A stretch of DNA of 64,000 nt. Source: Flavobacterium sp. (GTDB lineage Bacteria; Bacteroidota; Bacteroidia; Flavobacteriales; Flavobacteriaceae). Positions within the stretch are counted from its first letter, which is position 1. Every line of letters begins with the position of its first letter. Positions 1 to 8,056 of this stretch are shown here, in pieces. Location of the stretch: contig NZ_JAHEBT010000052.1 in assembly GCF_024642105.1 (NCBI RefSeq), positions 530,372-594,371 of the forward strand, in the 5' to 3' direction. Position numbers and translations under genes: made by a program. Under the pieces are notes generated by a model that saw only the letters and a program-made list of their open reading frames with translations, made no database searches and was not told the DNA's origin.

Positions 1-1245
1 TTTAGCAATCGCGCTTTTCTTGGTCTCTTGAGACATCCAAGCCAAATTATTAATTCTATTTTCGAAAGCTAAGAATACGTTTTTAATCATTTTCTCTGCT
101 TTGGCTTTGGCTTCAGCTGGGAATTTTTTCTCTACATATAATTTCCCTAAAGCTTCGCCAATAGCGCCATTAATCACTTGAAGTGCACGTTCTTCAAGTG
201 GTCTTTGTTTTACAGCTCCTGTTAGGGTTTTTCCATAAAACTCCCAGTTGGCATTTCCCAATTTAGTTGACAATTGACCCGCTGACTTATTTAAAAGCGT
301 CCAACGCATATAGGCCTTCCAATCTTCTACTTTATTTTCTTTTAAAATACCTTCTAAAGCCGTTAGGTATTTAGGCTGAGAAACAATTAATGAATCGGTT
401 TTAGGTAATCCAATTTGCGTTAAATAGCTATCCCAATTAATTGACGGCGTCAATTTTTGTAAGTCTTTAACCGTCATTGGATTATATGATTTTCTTCTAT
501 CTCTTCGTTCCACTCTATCAAATCGCGGTTTTGACATCGCGGTTTCAAAAGCTAGTATTTTTTCTGCTTGAGACTGTGCTTCAGCTGGTTTTTCACCTAT
601 CATTTGCAACATCTTGGCCACATGAAGTACATACTTAGCTCGTTTTTCTTTCGAATCAGCATCTTCAGAAACGTAGTAATCTCTATCAGGCAATCCTACA
701 CTACCTGGGCCCACATTAATGATATTTCTGTTGCTGTTTTTAGCATCTACACCAATACCAACACCAAAAAAACCAAGACCTCCTACAGGTGCCATTTGAG
801 TTAACAAAGCTTGCAAATCGGCAGTGTTTTTCACCGCATTAATTTTCGCGAGGTAAGGTTTTAATGGAGCATATCCTTGCTTGTTTCTACTAACAGTATC
901 CATTATAGATTTGTACAAATTGATTGCTTTCCCTTGGTCTGTATTCGATTTATAAATAGGGTTTTTTGCCGCTTCTTTCAAGATAGCCAAAGCATCTTCG
1001 TCTGTTTTTTGACGTAATTCATCAAAACTTCCCCAACGTGTTTTATCGTTAGGAATTTGAGTATTATCTAACCAAGTTCCATTGACAAAACGGAAAAAAT
1101 CGGTGCTTGGTTTCACCTTTTGATCCATAAAATTTAGATTAATTCCAGGTTGTTTGTTTTCTGTTACAGTCTGAGCTTGAGTTGCTGTAACCGATAACAT
1201 CGCTGGAATTACAAAAAGCATAGTACTCTTAAATAACTTTTTCAT
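1..1245 (-). CDS. M13 family zinc metallopeptidase, N-terminal part (runs off left edge)
   Basis: The reading frame is open from an ATG at 1245 to base 1, giving the first 415 residues. It begins with a signal peptide (MKKLFKSTMLFVIPAM, then a TQAQ-type cleavage region). Next comes the M13 N-terminal hallmark: a D-x-F-x-F-V-N-G-x-W segment, and PNDKTRWGSFDEL. The last residues (NNLAWMSQETKKSAIAK) match the helix that precedes the catalytic domain in neprilysin/PepO-like enzymes. The family is about 680 residues long, so the HExxH zinc site should lie left of the window. It is likely a periplasmic or exported endopeptidase or oligopeptidase. A promoter match lies just upstream at 1270-1298. 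Confidence 0.9.
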   Translation of the reverse strand, partial: MKKLFKSTMLFVIPAMLSVTATQAQTVTENKQPGINLNFMDQKVKPSTDFFRFVNGTWLDNTQIPNDKTRWGSFDELRQKTDEDALAILKEAAKNPIYKSNTDQGKAINLYKSIMDTVSRNKQGYAPLKPYLAKINAVKNTADLQALLTQMAPVGGLGFFGVGIGVDAKNSNRNIINVGPGSVGLPDRDYYVSEDADSKEKRAKYVLHVAKMLQMIGEKPAEAQSQAEKILAFETAMSKPRFDRVERRDRRKSYNPMTVKDLQKLTPSINWDSYLTQIGLPKTDSLIVSQPKYLTALEGILKENKVEDWKAYMRWTLLNKSAGQLSTKLGNANWEFYGKTLTGAVKQRPLEERALQVINGAIGEALGKLYVEKKFPAEAKAKAEKMIKNVFLAFENRINNLAWMSQETKKSAIAK

Positions 1246-1269
1246 TATTGATAATTTTAAAGTGATATG

Positions 1270-1298
1270 ACAAATCTATTGATAAATTATTTAAACAA
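1270..1298 (-). promoter_or_regulatory. Promoter of the M13 peptidase gene
   Basis: On the minus strand, TTG (1298-1296) is followed after 17 bp by TAGATTTGT (1278-1270). This is a full match to the Bacteroidota TTG-N17-23-TAnnTTTG promoter. It ends 24 bp before the start codon. Confidence 0.65.
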
Positions 1299-1356
1299 TT
1301 GCTTTTAATGTGATTTTTTAATAAAATTGATTCTGTAAATACACTTTTGAATTTCG

Positions 1357-1365
1357 TATTTTTGC
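1357..1365 (+). promoter_or_regulatory. -7 element of the SCO1-like gene
   Basis: TATTTTTGC is a perfect TAnnTTTGY match 14 bp before the ATG at 1380. No convincing -33 element was seen. It overlaps the longer reading frame that could start at 1347, so it decides the start in favour of 1380. Confidence 0.55.
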
Positions 1366-1379
1366 ATCAAATTTATAAG

Positions 1380-2045
1380 ATGAAATCTTTTTTATACAGA
1401 TATAGAATTTTCTTTGGCGTACTAATTGTATTTTCAATTGTTACTATTTCTTTGTTTTATTCGGCTTTAAAACCGGCTAAAACCTTACCCATCTACAACC
1501 CTGCTGATGTGAATCCAGAGTTGGTGGATAGTGCGGTACAATATGTGAGTAAATACCATACGATTGCTGATTTTTCTTTTGTGAACCAAAATGGAAAAAC
1601 CATTACTCAAAAGAATTATGAAGGTAAAATTTATGTCGCCGATTTCTTTTTCACCACCTGCGGTTCGATTTGCCCAAAAATGACCACTAATTTAGAGGAA
1701 GTACAAAAAGCGATTATCAACAACCCGAAAGTCATGTTACTTTCTCATACCGTTTTCCCCGAAACGGATAGCGTTCCTGTTTTAAAAGAATATGCCATCA
1801 AACATCATGTTGACGATAGCAAATGGAACCTCGTTACAGGCGATAAAAAAGCCATATATACTATGGCGCGAAAATCCTATTTAGCAGTAAAACTAGGCAA
1901 ACCTTCAGAGCTATATGACATGGTACACACCGAAAATTTTGTGCTGGTAGACCAAAAAAGACGCGTTCGCGGATTCTACGACGGAACAAATAAAGAAGAC
2001 GTCCAACGCCTCATCGAAGATATTGCCTTTTTATCAGAACAATAA
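1380..2045 (+). CDS. SCO1/SenC family protein (copper chaperone/thiol oxidoreductase)
   Basis: 221 residues. An N-terminal membrane anchor (roughly residues 7-30) is followed by a thioredoxin-like domain. The SCO signature CxxxC is visible in FFTTCGSICPKM, and the distal copper-ligand His in MVHTENFVLVD. SCO proteins deliver copper to the CuA site of cytochrome c oxidase or act as thiol reductases outside the inner membrane. Start at ATG 1380 is preferred because a -7 promoter box overlaps the alternative upstream start. The neighbours are iron and manganese transport genes, so a general metal/respiration context fits. Confidence 0.88.
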   Translation: MKSFLYRYRIFFGVLIVFSIVTISLFYSALKPAKTLPIYNPADVNPELVDSAVQYVSKYHTIADFSFVNQNGKTITQKNYEGKIYVADFFFTTCGSICPKMTTNLEEVQKAIINNPKVMLLSHTVFPETDSVPVLKEYAIKHHVDDSKWNLVTGDKKAIYTMARKSYLAVKLGKPSELYDMVHTENFVLVDQKRRVRGFYDGTNKEDVQRLIEDIAFLSEQ

Positions 2046-2075
2046 AACTTCTTTTTGATTGATTTTTTAGTATAA

Positions 2076-2093
2076 AAATGATATTTATCATTT
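2076..2093. promoter_or_regulatory. Candidate metalloregulator operator before feoA
   Basis: AAATGATATTTATCATTT is a perfect inverted repeat (8-bp arms, 2-bp centre) that resembles half of a Fur box (GATAAT-type). Its right arm overlaps the TTTG -33 element at 2091-2094, so a bound protein would block RNA polymerase. The assignment to Fur rather than a DtxR-type regulator is inference. Confidence 0.6.
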
Positions 2094-2121
2094 GGTTTAC
2101 TATTAAAATCTGTACTTTTGC
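2091..2121 (+). promoter_or_regulatory. feoAB promoter
   Basis: TTTG (2091-2094), 18 bp, then TACTTTTGC (2113-2121): a complete Bacteroidota promoter. It ends 25 bp before the feoA start codon. Confidence 0.7.
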
Positions 2122-2146
2122 AATCTTAATTCAATCTAAATAAGGT

Positions 2147-2383
2147 TTGCGCACCACATTAAATATTCTCAAAAAAGGCGAAAAAGCAATCATCAAAGAA
2201 TTTGATGTTGATGCTGTTCCTTTGAAATTATTGGAGATGGGATGTTTACCTGGAAACGTGGTTGAATTGCTTCAAATTGCCCCTTTTGGCGACCCCTTGT
2301 ATCTAAATATTAACGGTTCTCATGTAGCCATTAGAGTAGAAACCGCCAAAGAAATCGAAGTTGATTTAATCGAAAACCACTAA
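2147..2383 (+). CDS. feoA: Ferrous iron transport protein A (FeoA, SH3-like domain)
   Basis: 78 residues forming one FeoA SH3-like barrel, with the family pattern KGEKAIIKEF, then LKLLEMGCLPGNVVELL, then DPLYLNINGSHVAIR. FeoA is the small cytosolic partner of the FeoB Fe(II) transporter. The start is TTG: an in-frame TAA lies two codons upstream (2141-2143), and the first in-frame ATG comes only at residue 31, inside the domain. The stop overlaps the feoB start by one base (TAATG), so the two are translationally coupled. The upstream palindrome suggests repression by a metal-dependent regulator. Confidence 0.92.
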   Translation: MRTTLNILKKGEKAIIKEFDVDAVPLKLLEMGCLPGNVVELLQIAPFGDPLYLNINGSHVAIRVETAKEIEVDLIENH

Positions 2384-4485
2384 TGTTAAGCAGTCACAAC
2401 ATCAATGTAGCGCTAATTGGCAATCCAAATGTGGGGAAAACTTCGGTTTTCAACCAACTTACAGGATTGAATCAACAAGTGGGGAATTATCCCGGCATTA
2501 CGGTGGAGAAGAAAATGGGTTTTTGCAAATTACCTAATAATTACAAAGCCAACATTCTTGATTTGCCTGGCACCTACAGTTTGAATGCGAGTTCCATTGA
2601 TGAGAATGTGGTGATTGAGCTGCTATTGAACAAGAACGACAAATTGTACCCAGACGTTGCTTTGGTGGTGACTGATGTCGAGAATTTAAAACGTAATTTA
2701 CTGCTTTTCACCCAAATAAAAGATTTGGAAATTCCGACCATTTTAGTCATCAATATGGCAGACAGAATGCGACACAAGGGAATTTCTTTAGATATTCCGT
2801 TTCTAGAAGAAAAACTAAAAACAAAAATAGCTTTAGTTAGTTCGCGAAAAGGCACTGGAATTGAAGAGTTAAAACAACTCATCGTCAGCTATAAATCGAT
2901 TCCGAAAGAACCGTGTTTGAACGCTTCTATAATAGACGAAGAGTATTTTGAGTCGTTACGCAAAACATTCCCGAATCAATTATTGTACAAACTATGGTTG
3001 GTAATTACTCAGGACGTCAATTTCTTAAATTTGGATCGAAACGAAATTCGTAATTCGTATACCAAATCACATTCTGACTTAAAACGATTACAACAAAAAG
3101 AAACTATAAAACGTTATCAGTTCATCAATGATGTTTTGAAAGAAGGGTTGAAAATTGATAATAGTATTGCCAAAGATTTTCGTTCTATCCTTGACCGAGT
3201 GCTAACACATAAAGTTTGGGGCTACGCCATTTTCTTTTTTATTCTTTTTGGAATTTTTCAATCCATTTTTGAATGGTCCAAAATTCCAATGGATTTTATT
3301 GACAACTCTTTTGCCTCTTTGAGTGCTTTGGCTAGCGAAAAATTACCTGCCGGCGTATTGACAAATTTAATTGCGCAAGGTATCATTCCGGGCATTGGAG
3401 GGATCTTGATTTTTATCCCACAAATCGCTTTTCTTTTTATGTTCATTTCTATTTTAGAAGAAAGCGGATACATGAGTCGCGTCGTTTTTCTGATGGATAA
3501 GATTATGCGAAAATTTGGTTTGTCAGGCAAAAGTATTGTACCGCTAATCTCAGGTACAGCTTGTGCTATCCCGGCAATTATGGCAACTCGAAACATTGAA
3601 AACTGGAAAGAACGATTGATTACTATTTTAGTCACTCCGTTTACTACTTGTTCTGCTAGGCTACCTGTTTATGCTATTATTATTGCCTTAGTTATTCCTG
3701 AAAAACGCATTTTTGGAGTCATCAACATGCAGGGCTTGACCTTAATGTTATTGTATCTTTTAGGTTTTGGAATGGCTATATTTTCGGCCTACATTTTGAA
3801 TAAAATTTTGAAGATAAAAGGCAAAACCTACTTTATTGTAGAAATGCCCAATTACAAATTGCCAATGTTCAAAAATGTGGCCATCAATGTCATCGAGAAA
3901 ACAAAAGCATTCATTTTTGGAGCAGGGAAAATTATTTTGGCCATTTCCATTGTATTGTGGTTCTTGGCTTCTTATGGACCAGGTGAAAAATTCAATAATG
4001 CTGAAAAAATCGTAATGGAGAAAAATCTTGCTAAGCCCTTGAATGCATCTGAATTACAAAATGCCATCGCTTCGCAAAAATTAGAAAATTCGTATATCGG
4101 ATTGATGGGAAAAACCATTGAGCCTGTTATTTCTCCTTTGGGTTACGATTGGAAAATTGGAGTAGCTATTATTAGTTCGTTTGCAGCAAGGGAAGTTTTT
4201 GTTGGAACACTAGCCACGATTTATAGTGTGGGAGATAGTGACAACGACAATACGATTAAAAACAAAATGCAAGCCGAAATTAATCCTGAAACAGGTCAAA
4301 AAATATTCAATTTTGCCTCAGGAATTTCGTTATTATTATTCTACGCTTTTGCCATGCAATGCGCTAGTACCATTGCCATCACTAAAAAAGAAACCAACTC
4401 TTGGAAATGGCCTTTAGGGCAATTAATCTTCATGAGTGGACTAGCCTATTTAGTGGCTTTGATTGCTTTTCAAATTCTAAAATAG
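2383..4485 (+). CDS. feoB: Ferrous iron transporter B (FeoB)
   Basis: 700 residues, the usual FeoB length. The N-terminal G domain shows G1 GNPNVGKT (residues 13-20), a G2 region NYPGITVEKK, G3 DLPGTY and G4 NMAD. A helical linker follows, then two Gate segments typical of the family, for example SGTACAIPAIMATR and FTTCSARLPVY, each with a membrane Cys, and the C-terminal membrane helices. It moves Fe(II) across the inner membrane in a GTPase-linked manner. It is coupled to feoA by a one-base overlap and followed after six bases by a Cys-rich mini-protein. Confidence 0.96.
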   Translation: MLSSHNINVALIGNPNVGKTSVFNQLTGLNQQVGNYPGITVEKKMGFCKLPNNYKANILDLPGTYSLNASSIDENVVIELLLNKNDKLYPDVALVVTDVENLKRNLLLFTQIKDLEIPTILVINMADRMRHKGISLDIPFLEEKLKTKIALVSSRKGTGIEELKQLIVSYKSIPKEPCLNASIIDEEYFESLRKTFPNQLLYKLWLVITQDVNFLNLDRNEIRNSYTKSHSDLKRLQQKETIKRYQFINDVLKEGLKIDNSIAKDFRSILDRVLTHKVWGYAIFFFILFGIFQSIFEWSKIPMDFIDNSFASLSALASEKLPAGVLTNLIAQGIIPGIGGILIFIPQIAFLFMFISILEESGYMSRVVFLMDKIMRKFGLSGKSIVPLISGTACAIPAIMATRNIENWKERLITILVTPFTTCSARLPVYAIIIALVIPEKRIFGVINMQGLTLMLLYLLGFGMAIFSAYILNKILKIKGKTYFIVEMPNYKLPMFKNVAINVIEKTKAFIFGAGKIILAISIVLWFLASYGPGEKFNNAEKIVMEKNLAKPLNASELQNAIASQKLENSYIGLMGKTIEPVISPLGYDWKIGVAIISSFAAREVFVGTLATIYSVGDSDNDNTIKNKMQAEINPETGQKIFNFASGISLLLFYAFAMQCASTIAITKKETNSWKWPLGQLIFMSGLAYLVALIAFQILK

Positions 4486-4491
4486 CACATT

Positions 4492-4614
4492 ATGACTCAA
4501 GAAATTCTAGCTTTTGGAATACTGATTTTGGCCATTGCTTTTTTGATTCGAAAATATTTTTGGAAGAAAAAATCAGACAAGAATTGTGGTAATGGCGATT
4601 GCGGTTGTAACTAA
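4492..4614 (+). CDS. FeoB-associated Cys-rich membrane mini-protein
   Basis: A 40-residue ORF read directly from the sequence. One membrane helix (EILAFGILILAIAFLI) is followed by a basic stretch (RKYFWKKK) and a tail, NCGNGDCGCN, with three Cys. This is the layout of the FeoB-associated Cys-rich membrane protein family, which replaces the winged-helix FeoC in many bacteria. The role (iron handling or FeoB assembly) is inferred from position only. Its last four bases overlap the 3' end of the convergent mntR-like gene. Confidence 0.75.
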   Translation: MTQEILAFGILILAIAFLIRKYFWKKKSDKNCGNGDCGCN

Positions 4615-5264
4615 ACTATTTTCACAAACAAATTAGTGGCGATTTTATTGGAAATAGTCACTTCCTTTCCGTCTATTTTTATTTTTAGTGACGAATCAAA
4701 AACTTCTTTTGTCAAAATCTCAATAGTAGAACCTAGTGCAATGCCTTGTTTGTCTAGATATTTTAAAAATTCCGAAGACGTATCTTTTACGCCTACACAA
4801 ATTCCTGATTGTTTTTCTGAAAGTTCAGAAAGAAGCTGTTTTTCCACTTTAATAATTTGACCATTGGCATCCGGAATAGGGTCACCATGAGGATCTTCGG
4901 TTGGATTTCCTAAAAAATCATCCAATCGATTGATTAATTGTTCGGATTTAATATGCTCTAATTGTTCTGCAATATCATGAACTTCATCCCAAGAAAAAGC
5001 CAACTTTTCAACTAAGAATACTTCCCACAAACGATGTTTTCTCACAATCATCTTTGCCGCCAATTTCCCTTTTGGTGTCAAAAAAACACCCTGATACTTT
5101 TTATAATGAACCAGGTCTTTTTCTGCTAATTTTTTAAGCATATCGGTCACTGATGATGCTTTAGTTTCCATCATTTCAGCAATAGCATTTGTACTTATCT
5201 CCGTGGATAAAGAAGTGGTTAAATGATAAATAGTTTTAAGGTAATTTTCTTCTGAAAAAGTCAT
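4611..5264 (-). CDS. DtxR/MntR family metal-dependent repressor
   Basis: 217 residues: an N-terminal winged helix (SEENYLKTIYHL through KASSVTDMLKKLAEKDLV), a dimerisation and metal-binding domain (RKHRLWEVFL, VHDIAEQLEHI) and a C-terminal FeoA-like SH3 domain (about residues 145-217). By alignment from memory, the position of DtxR Cys102 is Glu here, as in MntR. The residue matching MntR Asp8 is Asn and that matching MntR Glu11 is Lys, so the second metal site is not canonical. The gene lies 17 bp downstream of mntH on the same strand, which makes Mn(II)-responsive control of mntH the likeliest role. Control of feoAB is also possible. Confidence 0.88.
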   Translation of the reverse strand: MTFSEENYLKTIYHLTTSLSTEISTNAIAEMMETKASSVTDMLKKLAEKDLVHYKKYQGVFLTPKGKLAAKMIVRKHRLWEVFLVEKLAFSWDEVHDIAEQLEHIKSEQLINRLDDFLGNPTEDPHGDPIPDANGQIIKVEKQLLSELSEKQSGICVGVKDTSSEFLKYLDKQGIALGSTIEILTKEVFDSSLKIKIDGKEVTISNKIATNLFVKIV

Positions 5265-5281
5265 TCTTTTGAGTTTACAGA

Positions 5282-7153
5282 TTATTTTTTTACAATTAAC
5301 AAAGGTATCGAAATCTTATGACGTAATTTATCTACAGTGGTACCAAAAAGTAAATCTTTTAAACCCGTATGACCATGAGTTCCCATAACTAAAATATCAA
5401 AATCGGATTGATTTACAATTTCTGGAATAACCGTATTAGGTCTGCCAAATCCAAGTATAGTTTCAACTTGAAACCCTTTTTCATTTAACATTTTCTCATA
5501 CTCTTGCAATAGTTTTTCGTCGATTGTAGTTTCATGATCGTCGGCATTTTTACCATACACAATGGCTCCAACAGTTTCTACAATATGAATAAGAGTATAT
5601 TTTGCTTCCATTCCGCCTAGTTCAAAAGCACTATTTAAAGCAACTTCATCAGCAAAAGAAAAATCAACAGAAATAGCAATATTCTTTTTATGCTGAAATT
5701 CGGACTCCGAAAATTTCAACGCCATCAGATGAGGCGAATGATTATGAATATGCAGCTTCACTTTTGAAATAAAAGGTTTAAAGACTATATAAAGTAACAA
5801 AAACAAAAATCCAACAGCAATCGGAACTACAGTTACCCATAAGATTAAAGGATGATTCGTGGTTTCTAACCAGCCACTAATTTCGGCATAAACCAATCTG
5901 GCATTAAGAGAAACTATTATAGTCGCAATAATCCAAGCTGCAATTTGAGTCATTTTAGAGATATGAAATCCTTTCATTTTTGATTTATCGCTCACAAAAT
6001 GGATTAACGGAATTATAGCAAAACCTAATTGTAAACTCAAGATTACCTGACTCAAAATCAATAATTTCCCAGTGACACTTTCTCCATAAATTAAAATAAC
6101 GATAACTGCAGGAACAATCGCAATTAATCGGGTAATGATACGCCTAACCCAAGGTTGAATTCGCAAATTAAGATAGCCTTCCATCACAATTTGACCCGCT
6201 AAAGTTCCTGTAATAGTGGAACTTTGACCCGCTGCTATCAAGGCTACTGCAAATAAAATTGGCGCCCATTGTGTTCCCAAGAGAGGTGCTAAAAATCGAT
6301 GAGCATCCTGAATTTCAGCCACTTCATACATACCATTTTTATAAAATGTGGCAGCTGCCAAAATCAAGATGGCGGCATTGACAAAAAAAGCTAAATTCAA
6401 TGCAATGGTAGAATCAATAAAATTGTACTTTAATGCTTGTTTGATTCCCGAATCGGTTCGGGAAAATTTTCGGGTTTGTACCAACGAAGAATGCAAATAT
6501 AAATTATGAGGCATTACGGTAGCTCCGATAATTCCGATAGCTATATACAAAGCCGACTCATTAGGTATAGACGGAATTAAACCGTAAATTACTTTGCCCA
6601 TTTCGGGTTGTGCAAAAATCATTTCGAAAATAAACGAAAACCCAATGATAGCCACCAACACAATGATGAAAGCTTCCATTTTTCGGATACCTTTATTAAT
6701 TAAAAAGAGCAGTAAAAACGTATCCAAAACCGTAATCAAAACCCCTTCAAGTAACGGGATTCCAAATAATAAATTAATCCCAATTGCCATCCCTAAAACT
6801 TCCGCTAAATCACAGGCTGCAATGGCTATTTCTGCTAAAAAATAAAGAATGTAATTAATAAACTTAGAATACGTTTCTCTTGAAGCTTGTGCTAAATCAC
6901 GTTGCGTCACAATTCCTAATCTAGCACTTAAACTTTGTAGTAATAAAGCCATTAGATTACTCATTAATAAAACCCATAACAAAGCGTAACCAAACTGACT
7001 TCCGCCCGCAATATCTGTCGCCCAATTTCCAGGATCCATATAACCCACACTAATCAAATAAGCCGGTCCAAAAAAAGCAAGAATTTTTCTAAAAACAGAC
7101 GTTTTGTTCTGAGTTGAAACAGACTGATTGACCTCTTCTAAAGATTTGCTCAT
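5282..7153 (-). CDS. mntH: Nramp-type Mn(II)/Fe(II) transporter fused to a universal stress protein domain
   Basis: 623 residues. Residues 1 to about 450 are an Nramp transporter with the TM1 metal motif DPGN (YMDPGNWATD) and the TM6 motif MPHNLYLHSS. Residues from about 478 to the end are a UspA domain (KKNIAISVDFSF through PLLIVKK) with the ATP-binding signature MGTHGHTG followed by nine residues and GTT. Nramp proteins import Mn(II) or Fe(II) with protons; the Usp tail probably binds nucleotide in the cytosol. The gene is the first of an operon with the MntR-like repressor and is divergent from an outer-membrane protein gene. It is much longer than classical MntH (about 410 residues) because of the fusion. 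Confidence 0.93.
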   Translation of the reverse strand: MSKSLEEVNQSVSTQNKTSVFRKILAFFGPAYLISVGYMDPGNWATDIAGGSQFGYALLWVLLMSNLMALLLQSLSARLGIVTQRDLAQASRETYSKFINYILYFLAEIAIAACDLAEVLGMAIGINLLFGIPLLEGVLITVLDTFLLLFLINKGIRKMEAFIIVLVAIIGFSFIFEMIFAQPEMGKVIYGLIPSIPNESALYIAIGIIGATVMPHNLYLHSSLVQTRKFSRTDSGIKQALKYNFIDSTIALNLAFFVNAAILILAAATFYKNGMYEVAEIQDAHRFLAPLLGTQWAPILFAVALIAAGQSSTITGTLAGQIVMEGYLNLRIQPWVRRIITRLIAIVPAVIVILIYGESVTGKLLILSQVILSLQLGFAIIPLIHFVSDKSKMKGFHISKMTQIAAWIIATIIVSLNARLVYAEISGWLETTNHPLILWVTVVPIAVGFLFLLLYIVFKPFISKVKLHIHNHSPHLMALKFSESEFQHKKNIAISVDFSFADEVALNSAFELGGMEAKYTLIHIVETVGAIVYGKNADDHETTIDEKLLQEYEKMLNEKGFQVETILGFGRPNTVIPEIVNQSDFDILVMGTHGHTGLKDLLFGTTVDKLRHKISIPLLIVKK

Positions 7154-7175
7154 AGCTAAAAAATAAATTATTAAA

Positions 7176-7184
7176 GCAAATATA
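7176..7184 (-). promoter_or_regulatory. -7 element of mntH
   Basis: On the minus strand this reads TATATTTGC, a perfect TAnnTTTGY match 22 bp before the mntH start. No clear -33 TTG was found at the usual distance. Confidence 0.5.
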
Positions 7185-7216
7185 CAATAATCAATTTTTA
7201 TTAGAGTAATATTTTT

Positions 7217-7232
7217 TTTAGATTTGTCTAAA
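7217..7232. promoter_or_regulatory. Candidate MntR operator between mntH and the outer-membrane protein gene
   Basis: TTTAGATTTGTCTAAA is a perfect inverted repeat with 6-bp arms. A third half-site (AAATCTAAAA, 7246-7255) pairs with TTTTAGATTT at 7216-7225. The core contains TAGATTTGT, itself a -7 match for the rightward gene, so a repressor here would cover that promoter and lie upstream of mntH. MntR as the ligand is inferred from the neighbouring gene. Confidence 0.55.
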
Positions 7233-7254
7233 TTTTTAATTAAATAAATCTAAA

Positions 7255-8010
7255 ATGAAAATCATTCTGTATAAAATAGTGTTTTTAATGGGACTTGCCA
7301 CTGGCTGTTTTGCGCAAAATACAGACCCAATTCAAACGGATCGCCCCGATCAAACAGAATGTCCTTTCATAACACCAACCCATTTTTTACAATTTGAAAT
7401 TGGTTTTCCTTATGAAAAAACCAACACGCACTCTACAAAAATGAGTCTTCCTACTATGTTATCCAAATTCGGTATTAACGAACGTTTTGAATTACGATTG
7501 ATTACCGAACATCTTATAACTTCTGAAATTACTAATGAAAATTCAGGATTTACTCCTATTGCGATAGGATTTAAATCACAACTTTTAAAAGAAAGAGGAA
7601 TACTGCCAACTTTAGCTGTTATTGGACATTTTCATTTGCCAAAAGTAGCCTCAACAATATTTCAAACTCCATATTCCGCACCCGCATTTCGATTTACAAT
7701 GCAACACACTTTAACTCCAAATCAAACTTTGAGTTACAACATTGGAGCTGAATGGGATGGAGACACAGGTATTCCAACTTTTATTTACACACTAACCACA
7801 GCCTATTCTTTTTCAGAAAAAACAAGTGGTTATATTGAGTTATATGGTTTTCTACCTCAAATATATTTAGGCAACCATCGCCTAGACGGAGGTTTTAATT
7901 ACTTATGGAACCCTAATCATCAATTGGATATTTCAGCTGGGATTGGGCTAACCGAAAATGCTCCAAAATATTTTGTTGCTCTAGGTTATTCATTCCGATT
8001 TAAAATTTAA
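7255..8010 (+). CDS. Putative outer-membrane beta-barrel protein (transporter-like)
   Basis: 251 residues with a signal peptide (LMGLATGCFAQ). The mature start, DPIQTDRPDQTECPF, is the conserved opening of a family of small barrels annotated as transporters related to phenol-degradation MetA-type proteins. The rest alternates aromatic and polar residues as barrel strands do, and ends in an aromatic strand (YFVALGYSFRFKI). It is divergent from mntH and shares the candidate MntR operator, so a role in Mn or other metal passage across the outer membrane is a reasonable guess. Function is not established. Confidence 0.7.
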   Translation: MKIILYKIVFLMGLATGCFAQNTDPIQTDRPDQTECPFITPTHFLQFEIGFPYEKTNTHSTKMSLPTMLSKFGINERFELRLITEHLITSEITNENSGFTPIAIGFKSQLLKERGILPTLAVIGHFHLPKVASTIFQTPYSAPAFRFTMQHTLTPNQTLSYNIGAEWDGDTGIPTFIYTLTTAYSFSEKTSGYIELYGFLPQIYLGNHRLDGGFNYLWNPNHQLDISAGIGLTENAPKYFVALGYSFRFKI

Positions 8011-8027
8011 TTTTCTTTTAAATTGGT

Positions 8028-8035
8028 TACTTTTG
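8028..8035 (+). promoter_or_regulatory. -7 element of lycopene cyclase gene
   Basis: TACTTTTG matches TAnnTTTG, 21 bp before the ATG at 8057. It overlaps the alternative in-frame start at 8033, which argues against that start. Confidence 0.5.
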
Positions 8036-8056
8036 AATGGAATTTTCGAAAAACAT

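Noticed and set aside
1347..1379. Upstream start of the SCO1-like gene
   Set aside because: The perfect -7 element 1357-1365 lies inside this extension, and homologues begin near the membrane anchor at 1380.
4492..4614. Reading the mini-protein as FeoC
   Set aside because: FeoC is a winged-helix protein; this has one membrane helix and a Cys tail.
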